NCBI GenBank assembly: GCA_015680685.1
Contig: MNCI01005010.1
Coordinates: forward strand, 21,331-85,330
Direction: 5' to 3'
From: Gnetum montanum
Taxonomy: Eukaryota > Streptophyta > Gnetopsida > Gnetales > Gnetaceae
DNA: 64,000 nt
Shown here: one piece after another, positions 10,622 through 21,800 of the stretch
Layout: every line of letters begins with the position of its first letter
Numbering within the stretch: position 1 is the first letter of the stretch
The notes under the pieces: model-generated
What the model was told of the DNA's origin: nothing
Databases searched by the model: none
What the model saw: the letters and a program-made list of their open reading frames with translations, nothing else
Program-made: the position numbers and the translations under genes

Positions 10622-11515
10622 CTAACCATTGAGTTTCTTTTTAATCCTTCGTAGCTTGACATGGGGAGTAGGGCATGTAGGCATGATCTTATACTCACCT
10701 TCCCCTTCACTATTGATGTCAAAGGGTAATTCAGACCAAGAGATGTCTGTGTTTTCTAGTGCTTCCTCAGTTTTAGTAGGATCATGAGTTAACATTGGGT
10801 TTAAGTCTTGAAGTATAATCATTGTTCCTTTTTTAGGCTCAGAGAATTCAATTTTTGACCCTTGATCCATTCTTGAGTGTGAGGAAGCAAGTGATGTTGT
10901 CGTATCCCCACGTATGATGATCTCACTGCCCTCATAAGGTAGGTGAATATCTTGATGGATTAGTGAGGATACAACTCTTAGTTGAGCTAGCCAAGGACAT
11001 CCTAAACTCAGACTAAACCTCAACAATTTGTCAACCACCACGAATTTAGCTGATGGGGGGAATTGGTCCCCTGCTATGAAATCCAAGGTAACCATGCCTT
11101 TCACCACGACATGGGAACCATAGAAGGATTTTAAGGAAGAAGTTGTTGTGGGTTGTATTTGCTTTGTAAGCCCCAGTTTCTCAATGATAGGAAAGGGTAT
11201 TACATTTGTTGCTACACCATCATCGACATGCACCCTACGTATCTTGAAATGGTTGACTTGTATCATTATGAACACTAGGGCTATAGTAACCTCACCCATT
11301 TTTTCATCTCACTTGATGTCATTAGCACGAAACTATAGGGATGTGGGTCTTGCTTCTTGAGGTTGTGGGGATAGTACTACATAAATGGAAGGCTCATCTG
11401 TAGGAAGGTCCTCACTAATAGGAATTGAAGTCAACATACGCATGAGAGCATCCCGGTGTACTTGTGAAGTCATTACTAAATCATACAAGCTTAAGGAAGT
11501 ATTCTTTTTTTTCAA
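10622..11515 (-). pseudogene. TE-3 aspartic protease region, nearly open
   Basis: Begins with a pre-protease block SLYDLVMTSQVHRDALMRML (11515 side; Tat relatives have ISVYDLV..HRDAL) and, after one stop, a 225-codon open frame from 11299. The active site reads RRVHVDDGVATNVIPF (about 11237-11190), with D-D-G where D-S/T-G is usual. Later blocks are LKSFYGSHVVVKGMVTLDF, AKFVVVDKLL, LSLGCPWLAQL (the usual ILGRPWL) and SSLIHQDIHLPYEG. It should cleave the gag polyprotein. It is the best preserved protease of the window, ending ...RRIKKKLNG at 10622. No RT domain follows. Whether DDG is active is unknown. Confidence 0.8.
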
Positions 11516-13976
11516 AGCCTACGTGACTTGGGTCAATGCACTTGCTAGATCCTTACCATTTGGGACACTCTTGTCTATGGAGACTTGGTCCATTTGACCT
11601 AGCATTCATATCTCTCATGGAGGGATTTTTCATTGGTAACTAGGGATGTAGAGTTTGGGACCTTGTGAATGCCAGTATTCTTGTCTTGATGACTTGTGCT
11701 AGGCTCACCAGTGGATGGAACCATAGGAACAACTTTTAGCAGTATGGGCTTTGGCGGTCCTAATTTGTGCTCATGGTGTTCTCTTTCCAAGCGCTCTCTT
11801 ATCAGCTTGTCAGCAAGATGTTCTTGCAGGGGTCATGGGGAAACTGTAGGGGGTTGTATGTAAGAGTGTTTTGGTACCCAGATCACAAAGGGAGTGGGAC
11901 GAGTTTCAAATGGTGTGGTTGTTGCTATGACAGAAGGGGGTACATGAACGATGAATGGTTTTTGTGGTGCAGGAAACATACATATGATAAAAGGTGTTAG
12001 AGGAGGTGTGGAGGTAGGTGTATTTTTAGAGGTCCTGCGGATTATAAAAGGTTTTCATAGGAAATCCTTTCCATTCTCCACATGGATAGTGTTAATCACA
12101 TATGGTGCATCATTATTATTAAGAGGCCTTGTAGACTCCCATGGGTTGGTTTTTGGGCCTTACTAGGTTTGCCTTATCAAATACTATTTCACCCCTATCA
12201 ATCATGTGCTATATATCCTATTTTAAGGTGAAGTAGTAGTCAGTTCCATGCCCACACCATTGGGGATATTCAAAAAGCCTGTCCAACCTAAAGCCTCGTG
12301 GAATGGGAGGCTCATTAGCTATTGCTAAAGCTAGGTTCTTAGCCAGCTCATAGAATCGATCATGTTTTTGAGACGCCGTAGGGGACATTTGTTTATGTTT
12401 GATTAACCTGACCTTTAGAAGTTGACCTAACAATTGTAAAGGTTTCATAGGCAAGGGTGTATATTGGGTGGGATCCTTTCATTCAAATGTACGAGTGTGA
12501 ACTACGTTGATGTTTTTATTTGAGAAAGAATTGGGTGTAGGCATAGGTGTGGTTCTTTCATGACCAGTTGGAGGAGTGTGTTGTTTTCCTTTTTGTCCTA
12601 GATTATTAGGTTGGGATGTCTCTACTACCGCCACTACCATCGTTTTGGATTTATCCTTATCTTTCCTCATATGTTGGCTCCTAAAGGTCGAGTAAGCTGG
12701 GTCATTACTTGTTTGTGCCACCTCTTCTATGTTCTTAATTTGCATGAATTCTTGGCTCAAAGTATGGTCACTCAAATAATAAATCTTCAATTTAATAAAG
12801 TCATTCACGACCGCTTTAAGAATGGTAAGTAGATATATTTTAGGGATGGGCTCGTGAAGTTCATTGAGGGCTACACTCCACCTTTGGATAAATTTTTGCA
12901 CTAGTTCTAATGGTGCCTGTTTGATCTAAATCAAGCTATCCAGTGTGGCTTCAAGCTTTAGATTATATTTAAAGTGGGTAACAAACTGATGTAAAAAATC
13001 CTCTAGAGAGGATACGGAGTTATGGAGTAAAGCTCGATACCAGTCTAAGGGTCTTCCTGTCAAGGACATAGAAAATACACATAGAATTGCATGAGGCTAG
13101 GCTTGAAGCAATAGACACTCTAAATGAAATGTTACAAGATGGGCATTTGGATCTCCCTCTCCATTGTACTTGGTTAGTTGAGGCAATGAGATTCCCTTGG
13201 GCAAGGTTAATGGTGGAACTGAAGGGTAGATTGGGTCATCTTGATAGAAGTCTATTAGCTTGACTTCCTCAGTGTTTGTAGTTTTAAGGCATTTTAACTT
13301 CTCAGTTAATGAGTGCATCATTTTTTTTGTGTCTACCCACTCTTGGAAGGTAGGCAAACCAATGGGTTGAGTGGATTGATAGTAATTTGATTGTTGCATT
13401 ATTTGTAAAAATGGGGACTGTTGGACTATCAGTTGTTGTGGTGGATTAACATTTAGAGATGGGATTGCGGGGTGTGGTACACTATAGTGAGTTGATTAGT
13501 GTTTTTGAACAACTAGTGAAACCCACTACCCAACCACAGGTTGTGAGGTAACACCTTGGACATGTTGGATTGAAGTAATCAATGGTGCTCCATGAGTTTG
13601 CACTTGTGGTATGTAATGGGTGGACATGGAAGCTGGTATGATAGATGGTATTCCAATTACTTGAGGTTGAAAGATTGAACTTGCATTAGTTTGGGGAGGG
13701 GGTTGGCGGGATTGTACTTGCGAGGTATGATGGAAGTGGACGTATCAAATTGAATGTTGGGCATGGAGAATGTGGAAATGGAAGTGGGTACTTCTTGTTG
13801 AGAAACCAGTGCTCGAGTGTTTGTGGATGACGGAGGAAGAATAGTTTCTTCTAGGAAAGGTTGGAATAATGGGTTTGTATGGGCATGGGGATTGAAAGTA
13901 TGGTATGAATCCCCATGCTTAGACTGGACTGCAAAATCATCTTCCTCATCTCCACTTTGAGGTTCTATTGGAGGTG
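11516..13976 (-). pseudogene. TE-3 gag, main part (continues from 25922-26250)
   Basis: Minus-strand gag relic. From the TE-4 junction it reads a Pro/Ser-rich stretch (QPPPIEPQSGDEEDD..), a Gln-rich region, then IDFYQDDPIYPSVPPLTLP and KYNGEGDPNAHLVTF (13260-13130), and AVVNDFIKLKIYYLSDHTL (about 12810-12755). Near the end comes LQLLGQLLKVRLIKHKQM (about 12430-12370), and open stretches continue to 11599. It is the retroelement capsid core with the Tat-type order. Frames are interrupted by a few stops, far fewer than in TE-1. The N-terminal part lies across TE-4. Confidence 0.75.
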
Positions 13977-13981
13977 GTTGT
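13977..13981. repeat. TE-4 left target-site duplication GTTGT
   Basis: Exact 5-bp match to 25917-25921, immediately outside both LTRs. Confidence 0.9.
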
Positions 13982-16756
13982 TCTTGGCGACAGTTTGGGA
14001 CGAGACTATCAACAAGTGTCCTCGAACAGGGTTTAGGTACCTACTGGTCTCTGGAAACAACAAGGCCTAGATACCTCCAAATAAACTCAGTAGTTAATTT
14101 CAGTATGTGTGTGTGCTGTTGCAGCGTGCGGTTGTGAAATATGAAACGATTACGTTGTGTGTAAACTATAGATGACTTATCTTAAAAATATTCAGCCAAC
14201 TTTGCCAAGTACTATGAGTTGTTGAGAGTTCATATTTTGTTCAATTCCCTAGTCTACATGGTCCTTATAATGCCTACTTGTAACAAATAAAATTTTGAAA
14301 AAAACATTTAAGCACAACTCTACGAATCTACTTCTAATTTTCCCCAGAGAAAGATATAGTTCCACAAGAAAACTAGAAATAGAGCAAGATTCGATGGAAA
14401 TAGACAGAAAAGAAAGTAGATTTGTGTAGACCTCAAATATTAAACAAGGTAAAATGACACGAGTAAACACTTTGCAATAAAGCTATCCCAAATTCAATAT
14501 CTATGAATTGTTCAAACTTCCAAGGCTCAAATAAGCAATTTCTTCAAGAAAATCCTACTATGCCACCAAAAAATTGCTACGTAAACTACCATGTATGAGA
14601 CTTCATTTTGGCTAGATAATGAATGTCAACAATTGCATTTAATAGAACCTTTAAAAGACTTGAAAATTTCTGATTGAAAGACCATGGAGATTCACTTTAA
14701 AGATAAAAAAGAAGCTATTCTGGTCCCATCAAAATACCAAATATTTTCTGAACCCTCTTAACTATTGAATCGTTCAACGGCTTGACTACAAGTAGAGGCT
14801 CTCTTACAACAATCCTAATAGCGGTTCTTATACGTTGCACAATAATCAAATTCACTACTAAAATGCTCTTAAGGCTTTCAAACACAAGCACTTCTATGAC
14901 AAAATTTTAATAGAAATTTTCAATTATACAACAAGAACAATAAGAGCAATCTAAAAATCCTAAAATTACTTGCCAAGGATGATACTATCTAAACCACTAG
15001 CTAAACAATTTAAATAAAATAAACATAAAACATAACTCACAGGACTATGACAAAGAGGCTGAAATCTTTACTCTAGCAAGCCATCTTACAAGCAATAATT
15101 TAGACTTTCTTCTTTACGAATGCTCTTCTCCCAAGACACAAAGTGTGTCTCCAAGTGAGAGCCCAAGTGCTAGCTAGTAGCCTTCCCAAAGTGTGATGGG
15201 TCAAGTGTCTTTTCCAAAAGTGTGATGTGTGAGACCCCCTAAACCTATTCCCTTTGAAGCCTTTTTATAGGGTTCAAAGGTAGTTACATATTCAAAAATA
15301 TCTTACCTAACTTCTCTCCCAAGTAACTTGCCCAACAAGTTAGGAAGTATTAACTTAGGAAGTTAGGAAGTAGGAGATATATAAATATTGCTTTTGAAAA
15401 AATAATTCCAATAGTTCCATATAATTATTTAAAATTATAGCTCCAATAGCTTTTCATTTTTACTTGTTTAAAATTTTTAAGAATACTATTGAAGCCCTTA
15501 GTAATTTTATGAACAAGGTGATAATATAATATCAACCTTGGTATAAATGTTGATGGTAGCTAATCTACATTAATTAATAAATAATTTATGTGCACTTGCA
15601 CCCATATGAAAATGGCTAGAAACAAAAATTTAAATCCAAAACATCAGGCCCGAATGTGAAGGCACCAGGCCTGGAACTGCCAGCGAATACTTCCAAAATA
15701 TCCCGCCCCTGCCAAAAATCGTTATCAACTGCCACCACGAAATAAGGCTCTGCTGCTACATTTGGCATCGCTGCCATGTGGTGTTCAATTACTGAAGAGC
15801 ATAGGAGAAAGATCTTAAAGAAAAATGATGTGTTGAACATATGGCCCTGGACATAGGGTTTCAATTGCCTGGAATTTGTTTTGTTTTGTCCCAAATTTGC
15901 TTAGGGCTTCCTGCATTTTTTTGTGTTTCTGCAGATCGTCTTCCAAATTCCTGCCATTGATTGTAGGGTCAAGGGTGAATGTGCCATGGATCAGAGCATC
16001 AGTGAATAATGACATCTGGTATGGTAGGTTAAGAACGGCCCTGTAATAGCTAGAAAAATCTCCACACAGTGTGCACATTGTAGAACATAGAGAATGTCAT
16101 TAAAGGCAGGTGGATCAGCTACATATTGATGGAAAAATTTTGAACTAAAAGTGTTTCTATTTTGAAAGTGGCAACGTCCATGAGAGTTCTTCTTGCACCG
16201 CCTTTGAACCCACGTCCCTGCAAGGTTCTGGCACAATGCACCCAACAGAGGCACCACCGATTTGGGGCCAAAGAAAACAATCAGTTTTGCGTGTAAAATA
16301 GAATCCATTACAAATTAATAAACCTTAGCACTTTCCTACATTAGTACCAACGTGATTCCTTTCCAAAGCATGAGTAATACCATAGTTTAGATCATCGTAT
16401 TCACCATTAATAATATCTTTTCCATTTGTAAACATCCACTGATAATTTCCCAATTCCGTTTTATTTCCAATGCTCTATTATTATTTTTTTACCAGTATCC
16501 AAATGATCAATTCTTGCATGTATTTATAACAATGAAGAATTCCTTGCTTGTCTGTTCATTCACCATTGGCACATTATCTCTTACTATCTTCTACTCACTA
16601 TTTTTCATATGTGCATCATTATTTCCACCAATAAGATTATGGTCTCTCTTGGATTCCATGCCAATGGTAGGAAATAACACATTTACACTCTCCCATTCTT
16701 ACCATAATGTTTAAAATGAATCTTACTATTTCATGAAATGGCCAAATGTGCCAACA
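13982..16756 (-). repeat. TE-4 3' LTR (2775 bp)
   Basis: Plus-strand start TCTTGGCGACAG (the other copy has TGTTGGTGACCG) and end CCAACA. It matches 23138-25916 throughout. By eye the AT-rich parts differ by a few percent and the GC-richer part by about a tenth; this was not computed. Plain AT-rich sequence runs 14100-15640, followed by a GC-richer island (15640-16310). Confidence 0.92.
15640..16310 (-). other. GC-richer island in TE-4 LTR with overlapping open frames
   Basis: Base composition rises clearly above the surrounding LTR. Minus-strand frames of 105, 87 and 92 codons overlap here (for example LLGALCQNLAGTWVQR.. and FTDALIHGTFTLDPTINGRN). Parts of these frames persist in the other LTR (24790-25480), with about 16 differences in 87 residues. 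No family recognised. It may be a captured host gene piece or merely a GC-rich regulatory segment. Confidence 0.35.
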
Positions 16757-16953
16757 TTTCTACCCGCTTAAAAGCTTAAAGAAATTTATGTAGCCTTATT
16801 TCAAAACTAAAACATACTTAAATTTTCATTGAATTTTGCAACTGAATAGAAATATTTTTGGAGGAAAATTCCCATTTAACATTAAGTGTGATGGGACAAA
16901 AACCTCATTCCTAAGAAAAATAACAAACTATACATTAACAAGTCCTTCATAGG
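16757..16953. other. TE-4 internal end next to 3' LTR
   Basis: Just inside the LTR the element strand reads AGCGGGTAGAAATG (plus 16757-16770), a weak purine tract in the expected place. No gene. Confidence 0.45.
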
Positions 16954-17466
16954 CTATTCTTGGGATGGAAATTGAATTGTGAGGATTACCCTAGTGGGAA
17001 TTCTCATCTCTCTAACTATTTCATAGGAAATTTTTGATGTGATGAAGGTGGTTCTGTTACTCTCTGGCTTGGTAGAGCTCTCACCTTGATCTATTGAAGC
17101 TTTCTCTTCAACACTTTTCTCATTTTCTTTTTCAGATGAGCTCTTTTTTTCTTCCCCATTAGGTCCTTCATTTTTCTCTCAGGAGGCAAAAGCTTCTCCC
17201 CATCCCCATGATGACTCTTCATAGGTTGGTTGCTCTTCTCTTTCTTCTTCTTCTTTGGAGCAATCTTGATATCACCCCCAAACATTGGACTCTATATCCA
17301 AACCTCTAGTGAGAAAAGAAAATTCGTCAGATGACCAAGCCATAAAATGACACTCTTTTGGAGCTCCACAAGATCTAGCCTTTAGATAAGCCTTCAATAC
17401 ATGCTCAGGGCAACATCCCATCACATATGGAATAAAAGGCTTTTTCATTGCTCTCTTAAATTCCAT
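16954..17466 (-). pseudogene. TE-4 extra ORF downstream of integrase, unknown function
   Basis: A 171-codon reading frame in element sense, from ATG 17466 to TAG 16956-16954, preceded by an in-frame TAG. It is interrupted only by two TGA codons, at about 17274 and 17182. The N-terminal half is compact and Cys-bearing (KKPFIPYVMGCCPEHVLKAY, then ARSCGAPKECHFMAW). The middle is acidic (SKEEEEREEQ) and the tail contains SVEEKASIDQGESSTK and IVREMRIPTRVILTIQF. TGA can arise from CGA or TGG by one transition, so the frame was probably once open. Position between integrase and 3' LTR is where many plant gypsy elements keep extra genes. No transmembrane segment is evident, so it does not look like an envelope protein. 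Function unknown. Confidence 0.5.
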
Positions 17467-17848
17467 TAGCTCTCTCTAACTTTTACTACTCAACTTGAAT
17501 TGAAAGATGAAGAAATCCTAAGCAACTTAACCCTCTTTTATAGGTGCTAGAAATTTAAACTCCCACCAAGATTCCTTCTTTTTAGGCATTCCAACCACTT
17601 GTCACAATCCTCACTAAGTGGTGGATGAGTCACTTTTCCCACTTTTCAAACTTGTAGAATTCCACTTGGTTAACTTGTAGGCTTCCACTTACCTCACTCG
17701 AAGGAAAATTATTTTCTAATCTAAATAAAGCATAATTAAACATATTAATTGATACTATATTCCTAGTAATATTTACCTAATAGTATATACATGTATTATT
17801 TTTTGTAACGACATCTTCAAGCTATATGCAATTGTCCCAAATAATTTT
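17467..17848. other. TE-4 spacer between extra ORF and integrase
   Basis: AT-rich, 382 bp, no open frame or repeat of note. Confidence 0.5.
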
Positions 17849-18860
17849 CTATATGCAAAAACTCATATCGAAATTGCAATCCCATGCCATCCAAAGTTGA
17901 TAATTTGACAATTGCTTTGTAATTTGAAAGTGATCAATCCATGTCAAAGTAAAGTTATTTGGTTTCTTCATATTCCATAATAGGACAAGGTCGCCTATCT
18001 TGAAAGTTCTTTTCAGAGGTTTTCTATCAAACCATATTTTAACTTGAGAGGTATTGTGTAACAAATTATCCCTTGCTCTATCTATTTCAGCTTCTCTTTT
18101 AATAAGTAAAGTCATAAAACTTCTATCTTTATTAGTTCTTTCACTATATCTTTGTACAAATTCAGAAGCCGAGCTTACAATATTGTTTGTAATTCTTGCT
18201 AGCAAACCATAGACTAAGTTATATGGTGATGTCCCAATAGCTTTTTCTGAATCTAATTCAATCTGACCATAACATGGATTGTAGATAATCGATCCAATTT
18301 CATGGATTCCCATCCATCGATTTCTTGATATAAGAAATAAGCTTTTTATTGGTGGATTCGGCTAGGCCATTTCCTTGAGGATAATAATTTGATGAGGAAA
18401 ATAAGAAAATGGATTTTTCATATGCCCATCTGATAAAATCTTCGGATTTGAAGGCTGGTCCATTGTCTGACACTAATACTTTGGGTAGACCAAATCTACT
18501 TAGAATGTGGCCCTCTAAAAACTTAATCACATCTGATGCTGAACTTCCTCTTAGATCCTTCACTTCAGACCATTTAGTGAAATAATGAGTAGCTGTGAGA
18601 ATAAACTTGTGTCCAACCTTTGAAGGAGTAATAGTACCAATAAAATCCAAACCCCATTGCTAAAATGGTCTATCTGCAACTACTGGCTTTAAAGGGGCTC
18701 TAGCCCTTTTAATCTTGGGTCCATGAATTTGACATTTATAGCATTTTTGAATCTTTGAACTAATGTCTTGATACATGGAAGGCCAGTAATATCCTTATCG
18801 AAGTATATGTTGCATAGTTGACTTAGGGGATTCATAAAATAGATTTAAATGATCATGAAA
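17849..18860 (-). pseudogene. TE-4 integrase, first catalytic Asp lost
   Basis: Order on the minus strand: a zinc-binding-like segment with YYWPSMYQDI and CYKCQIHGPK (about 18800-18720), the core beginning MDFIGTITPSK (18650), then ILTATHYFTKWSEV, FGLPKVLVSDNGPAF and YYPQGNGLAESTNK. The C-terminal part holds SPYNLVYG, then FKIGDLVLLWN and WIDHFQI (18200-17900). The family uses a D-D-E triad: the second D (VSDNG) and the E (LAESTNK) are present, but the first D is H (ATHYF, normally ATDYF). One stop separates zinc region and core (after DRPF) and a frame break occurs near 18310. It would join element DNA to the chromosome; this copy is inactive. Confidence 0.85.
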
Positions 18861-19736
18861 TTGTTCCAAAATGAAACTAATTTGATCATTATGAACACAT
18901 TCTAATAAAACTCCTTGAAAATCCTTTCTATATAATATATCATCTTTAATAACAAATCTTCATGCTCTTTTGAAGAAATCTCTCTTTTGACTTGTAGCTA
19001 AATTATTTGGGATTTTCCTTGTATTAAGAAATTTGAAAATTTCATCATACCAATTCTCTTCATGGGTGTCCAGTGTACACACTTCACTTTCTCTAGTCAT
19101 TAACTTAGCTAATCCCATTCCCTTAATTGTTTTTCATATTCCTAATGAAAATATGAAACTTTGCAACTTTATAAGGCATTTTCCTCTTTTTAATCCAATC
19201 TCATTTTGGACTAGGAATCACTTGACTGCAGGTTCAATTAGCATAATGTGGACTAATGAACTTTCCAAATAATATTTAAAATGCTAAAGTTCTTTGATGA
19301 CTGCGAAAGCTTGTTTCTCTAAGTCTGAATAATTTATCTCTGAACTTTTCAATTGATACCCAAAAAATCCAATTAGTTCATCTTGACCTTCACTATCCTT
19401 TTGTGTCAAAATGGCAACAATAGAATCATTTGAAGCAAAAGAATATAACCAAAAATATTCTTTAAGCCTAGGCTTCACCAAATATGGAGCCTCTTGTATA
19501 GCAATTTTAAATTTTGATAAAGCTCTCTCTAACTCTAGTGTTTTCTCTACTTGGACATCCTTTTTTAGCATATGCATCAAAGGTTTGGTAATTTTAGTAA
19601 ACCCAAGGATGAACTTTTTCACAAAATTAATCTTTCCAAAGAAAGATCTAAGAGATTTCTTACTTGTGGGATGCTCATTATTTTGTACTGCTTGAATTTG
19701 GGAGTTGTCTATGGCAATTCCTTCTTGACATATCAC
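18861..19736 (-). pseudogene. TE-4 RT-linked RNase H (first RNase H) and connection
   Basis: The 150-codon open frame 19736-19284 starts in the RT-RNase H connection (NEHPTSKKSLRSFFGKINF, FILGFTKITKPLMHML). It then gives YSFASNDSIVAILTQKDSEG and INYSDLEKQAFAVIKEL, the Tat-type degraded RNase H that lacks the usual DAS start. It continues with stops to KTIKGMGLAKLMT (about 19110) and then to the integrase zinc region. The role is RNA removal during reverse transcription or, if inactive, structural, the work being done by the second RNase H. Immediately downstream of RT, same frame. Confidence 0.8.
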
Positions 19737-20669
19737 ATGGCCTAATAGACTTCTGGATTTAACCTCAAAGATACACTTCTTAGGATTTAATGAAATACCA
19801 AACCCACGACATCTGTCGAAAACCTACTAGATATTATTAATATGATCTTCTTTTTTCTTTGAAAATATTGTAATATCATCCAAATAAACCACCACGAATT
19901 TGCCTAATAAATCTTTGAATGCTAAATCCATTGCTCTTTGAAAAGTAGCTCCAGCATTTGACAATCCAAATGGCATTCTTTGGTAAGCAAAATTTCCCCA
20001 TTTGGTGATAAATGATGTTTTGTATCTATCATTCTTATCTACCATGATTTGATTATAACCTGAGAAACCATCTAAGAAAGAATATACTTGACAACCTGAG
20101 ACTTTAATCAACATCTCATCAATTCTTGGAAATGGATACTTATCCTTTTTTGAAGCATCATCTAGATTTCTAAAGTCTACACAAAGCCTTATATCATCAT
20201 TTTTCTTTCTCACTGCAACGAGGTTAGCAAGCCATGTCGAATATCGTACTGGATATATGATTCGTGCTTGCAACAACTTCTTGATTTCGGCTTCCATAGC
20301 TGGTTCAAATGATGGATTAAATTTTCTTCTTTTTTGCTTGACTATTTTGCAACCTTCTATTAAAGGAATCTTGTGTGTCATCACATCTTGCATAAAAACT
20401 TTAAGATCATCATAGGACCAAGCAAAATTGTCCAAATTATTTCTTAGACATGATAACATGTTTTTCTTGAAACTAGAATCTTTTTCCTTTGTAACATTCA
20501 ACATCTTTGGCATCTTGTCTAATCCAAAATCCACTACCTCGAAATATTGACTATCTGAGTCTTGTAAATCCTTTCCAATAAGTAAATTTTTCTTAAACTC
20601 ATGTTCTAAGTCGATCATCCTTTTTGGAATGAAATTAGCTTTTGAATTTGATGATTTTTTGGGTATCAC
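19737..20669 (-). pseudogene. TE-4 reverse transcriptase, catalytic YLDD present
   Basis: A 280-codon open stretch 20669-19827 holds the main RT blocks: ARIIYPVRYSTWLANLVAV, KKNDDIRLCVDFRNLDDASK, YPFPRIDEML, FLDGFSGYNQI, KTSFITKWGNFAYQRMPFGL, NAGATFQRAMD and VVVYLDDITIFSKK. The catalytic Y-L-D-D and the upstream CVDFRNL aspartate are kept. Two stops follow HINNI, after which the same frame gives GISLNPKKCIFEVKS and LLGHVICQEG, the thumb. Well preserved for this window. It makes the DNA copy of the element RNA. Upstream it abuts the aRNH domain, not the protease. Confidence 0.9.
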
Positions 20670-21210
20670 TTAACCCTCAAACTCTTGTTTGTTCCTCATA
20701 AATCTTAGTACTTGATCATCATCTTCAAATACTTGTAAATGTCTTATATTATCTAGTATTGATGGCTGATGTTCTCCTTCAATCATGACATCTTTGTAAC
20801 TTTCTATTATTTGCATATCCAACGTCGAAGCTGCCTTTGCCAAATCGTCTGCTATAAGATTCTCTACTCTGTTTATATGCTCTATTTGGCATTGTTGGAA
20901 TTCATCTAACATCTTACAAGCAAGTTGCTTATAAGGTCTTAAGAATGAAATCCTTACGACACAATTTCCCTTTACTTGTTCACAGACTAATCTTGAGTCT
21001 CCCTTTATAGTGATTACTTTGATCTTTTTATCTAGAGCTATTCTCATACCAATACATAAAGCTTCATACTTAGCCTTGTTGTTAGTAAGATAGATGAATT
21101 TCTTTGAGAATTTTAGGTGAAGCATTCTTGAATATAACTATTCTGACTCCTGCACCTTTTCAATTACATGAACCATCAAAGTATAACTCCCATTTATCCT
21201 CTTGCTTTGA
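20670..21210 (-). pseudogene. TE-4 second RNase H (aRNH), located between PR and RT
   Basis: The second, archaeal-type RNase H domain known from Tat elements. Minus-strand reading from about 21200: WELYFDGSCN, a TGA stop, KGAGVRIVIF, then LTNNKAKYEALCIGM, KVITIKGDSRLVCEQVKG and HINRVENLIADDLAKAAS (20880-20830). All four acidic positions are visible: D in YFDGS, E in KYEAL, D in KGDSR, D in IADDL. The frame ends at a stop at the boundary with RT. In the usual Tat layout, including TE-5 here, this domain comes after RT and the first RNase H. In TE-4 nothing like it lies between RNase H and integrase. Confidence 0.85.
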
Positions 21211-21369
21211 CTGTTCTTTTTCAGGACTATAACTTTCCTGGAGAGTACAAATTTTGTTTTCAACACCTCCTTTTTCAACCATTTTACTTTTTCCATTTGA
21301 AGTAATATTATCTATCATCAAAGGTTCGCTATAGATATATATCTGTTTTGGTTCTCCTTTCCAAGGTAA
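21211..21369 (-). other. TE-4 PR-aRNH linker
   Basis: Reads on in the polyprotein direction (GEPKQIYIYSEPLMI.., then QESYSPEKEQSKQED) between protease and aRNH. There is no recognisable domain. Confidence 0.5.
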
Positions 21370-21800
21370 TCACATGCGAGAATAATCTGTTGATATATAA
21401 CCCGAGAAATTCTTACTCCAACTTCTACTCAATAAGAGATTATGTAAATCTGGTATATCTACCACTTGAATAGTTACTCTACTTCTGATGTGGGGTTCAT
21501 AAGCAATTTCCAATAGGACATTTGTTAATTGATCCACAATCTTCACTCTACTTTTATCCACTTGAACAATCTTTTTATTTGATTTTTCAGGAATCAAACC
21601 AAGTTTCTTACATATAGAAAATGGCATTATAGTAGATGTGGCTCCAGAATCAACCAAACAATTGTGTAAATATTTATCATATGAAGTCTTTAATTTCTTA
21701 TCATTGTTGGACACATAACTTAACTCTGATTCTATAGCTCTCCTTTTACCTTTAATGAACTCTAAAGCCTTTCTTTGCTGATCTCCCATTTGAAGCAACT
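21370..21800 (-). pseudogene. TE-4 aspartic protease, DSG motif intact
   Basis: 142-codon open frame. Active site CLVDSGATSTIMPFSICKKL (about 21663-21605), flap region VKIVDQLTNVLLEI and C-terminal HNLLLSRSWSKNFSGYIS (the usual L.G..WL). Unlike the D-D-G of TE-1, TE-3 and TE-6 it keeps the standard D-S-G. It directly follows gag in the same polyprotein direction. It would mature Gag-Pol. Confidence 0.85.

Noticed and set aside
16954-17466. Envelope-like gene for the extra TE-4 ORF
   Set aside because: No signal peptide, transmembrane segment or glycosylation-rich ectodomain pattern; the sequence is soluble and charged.
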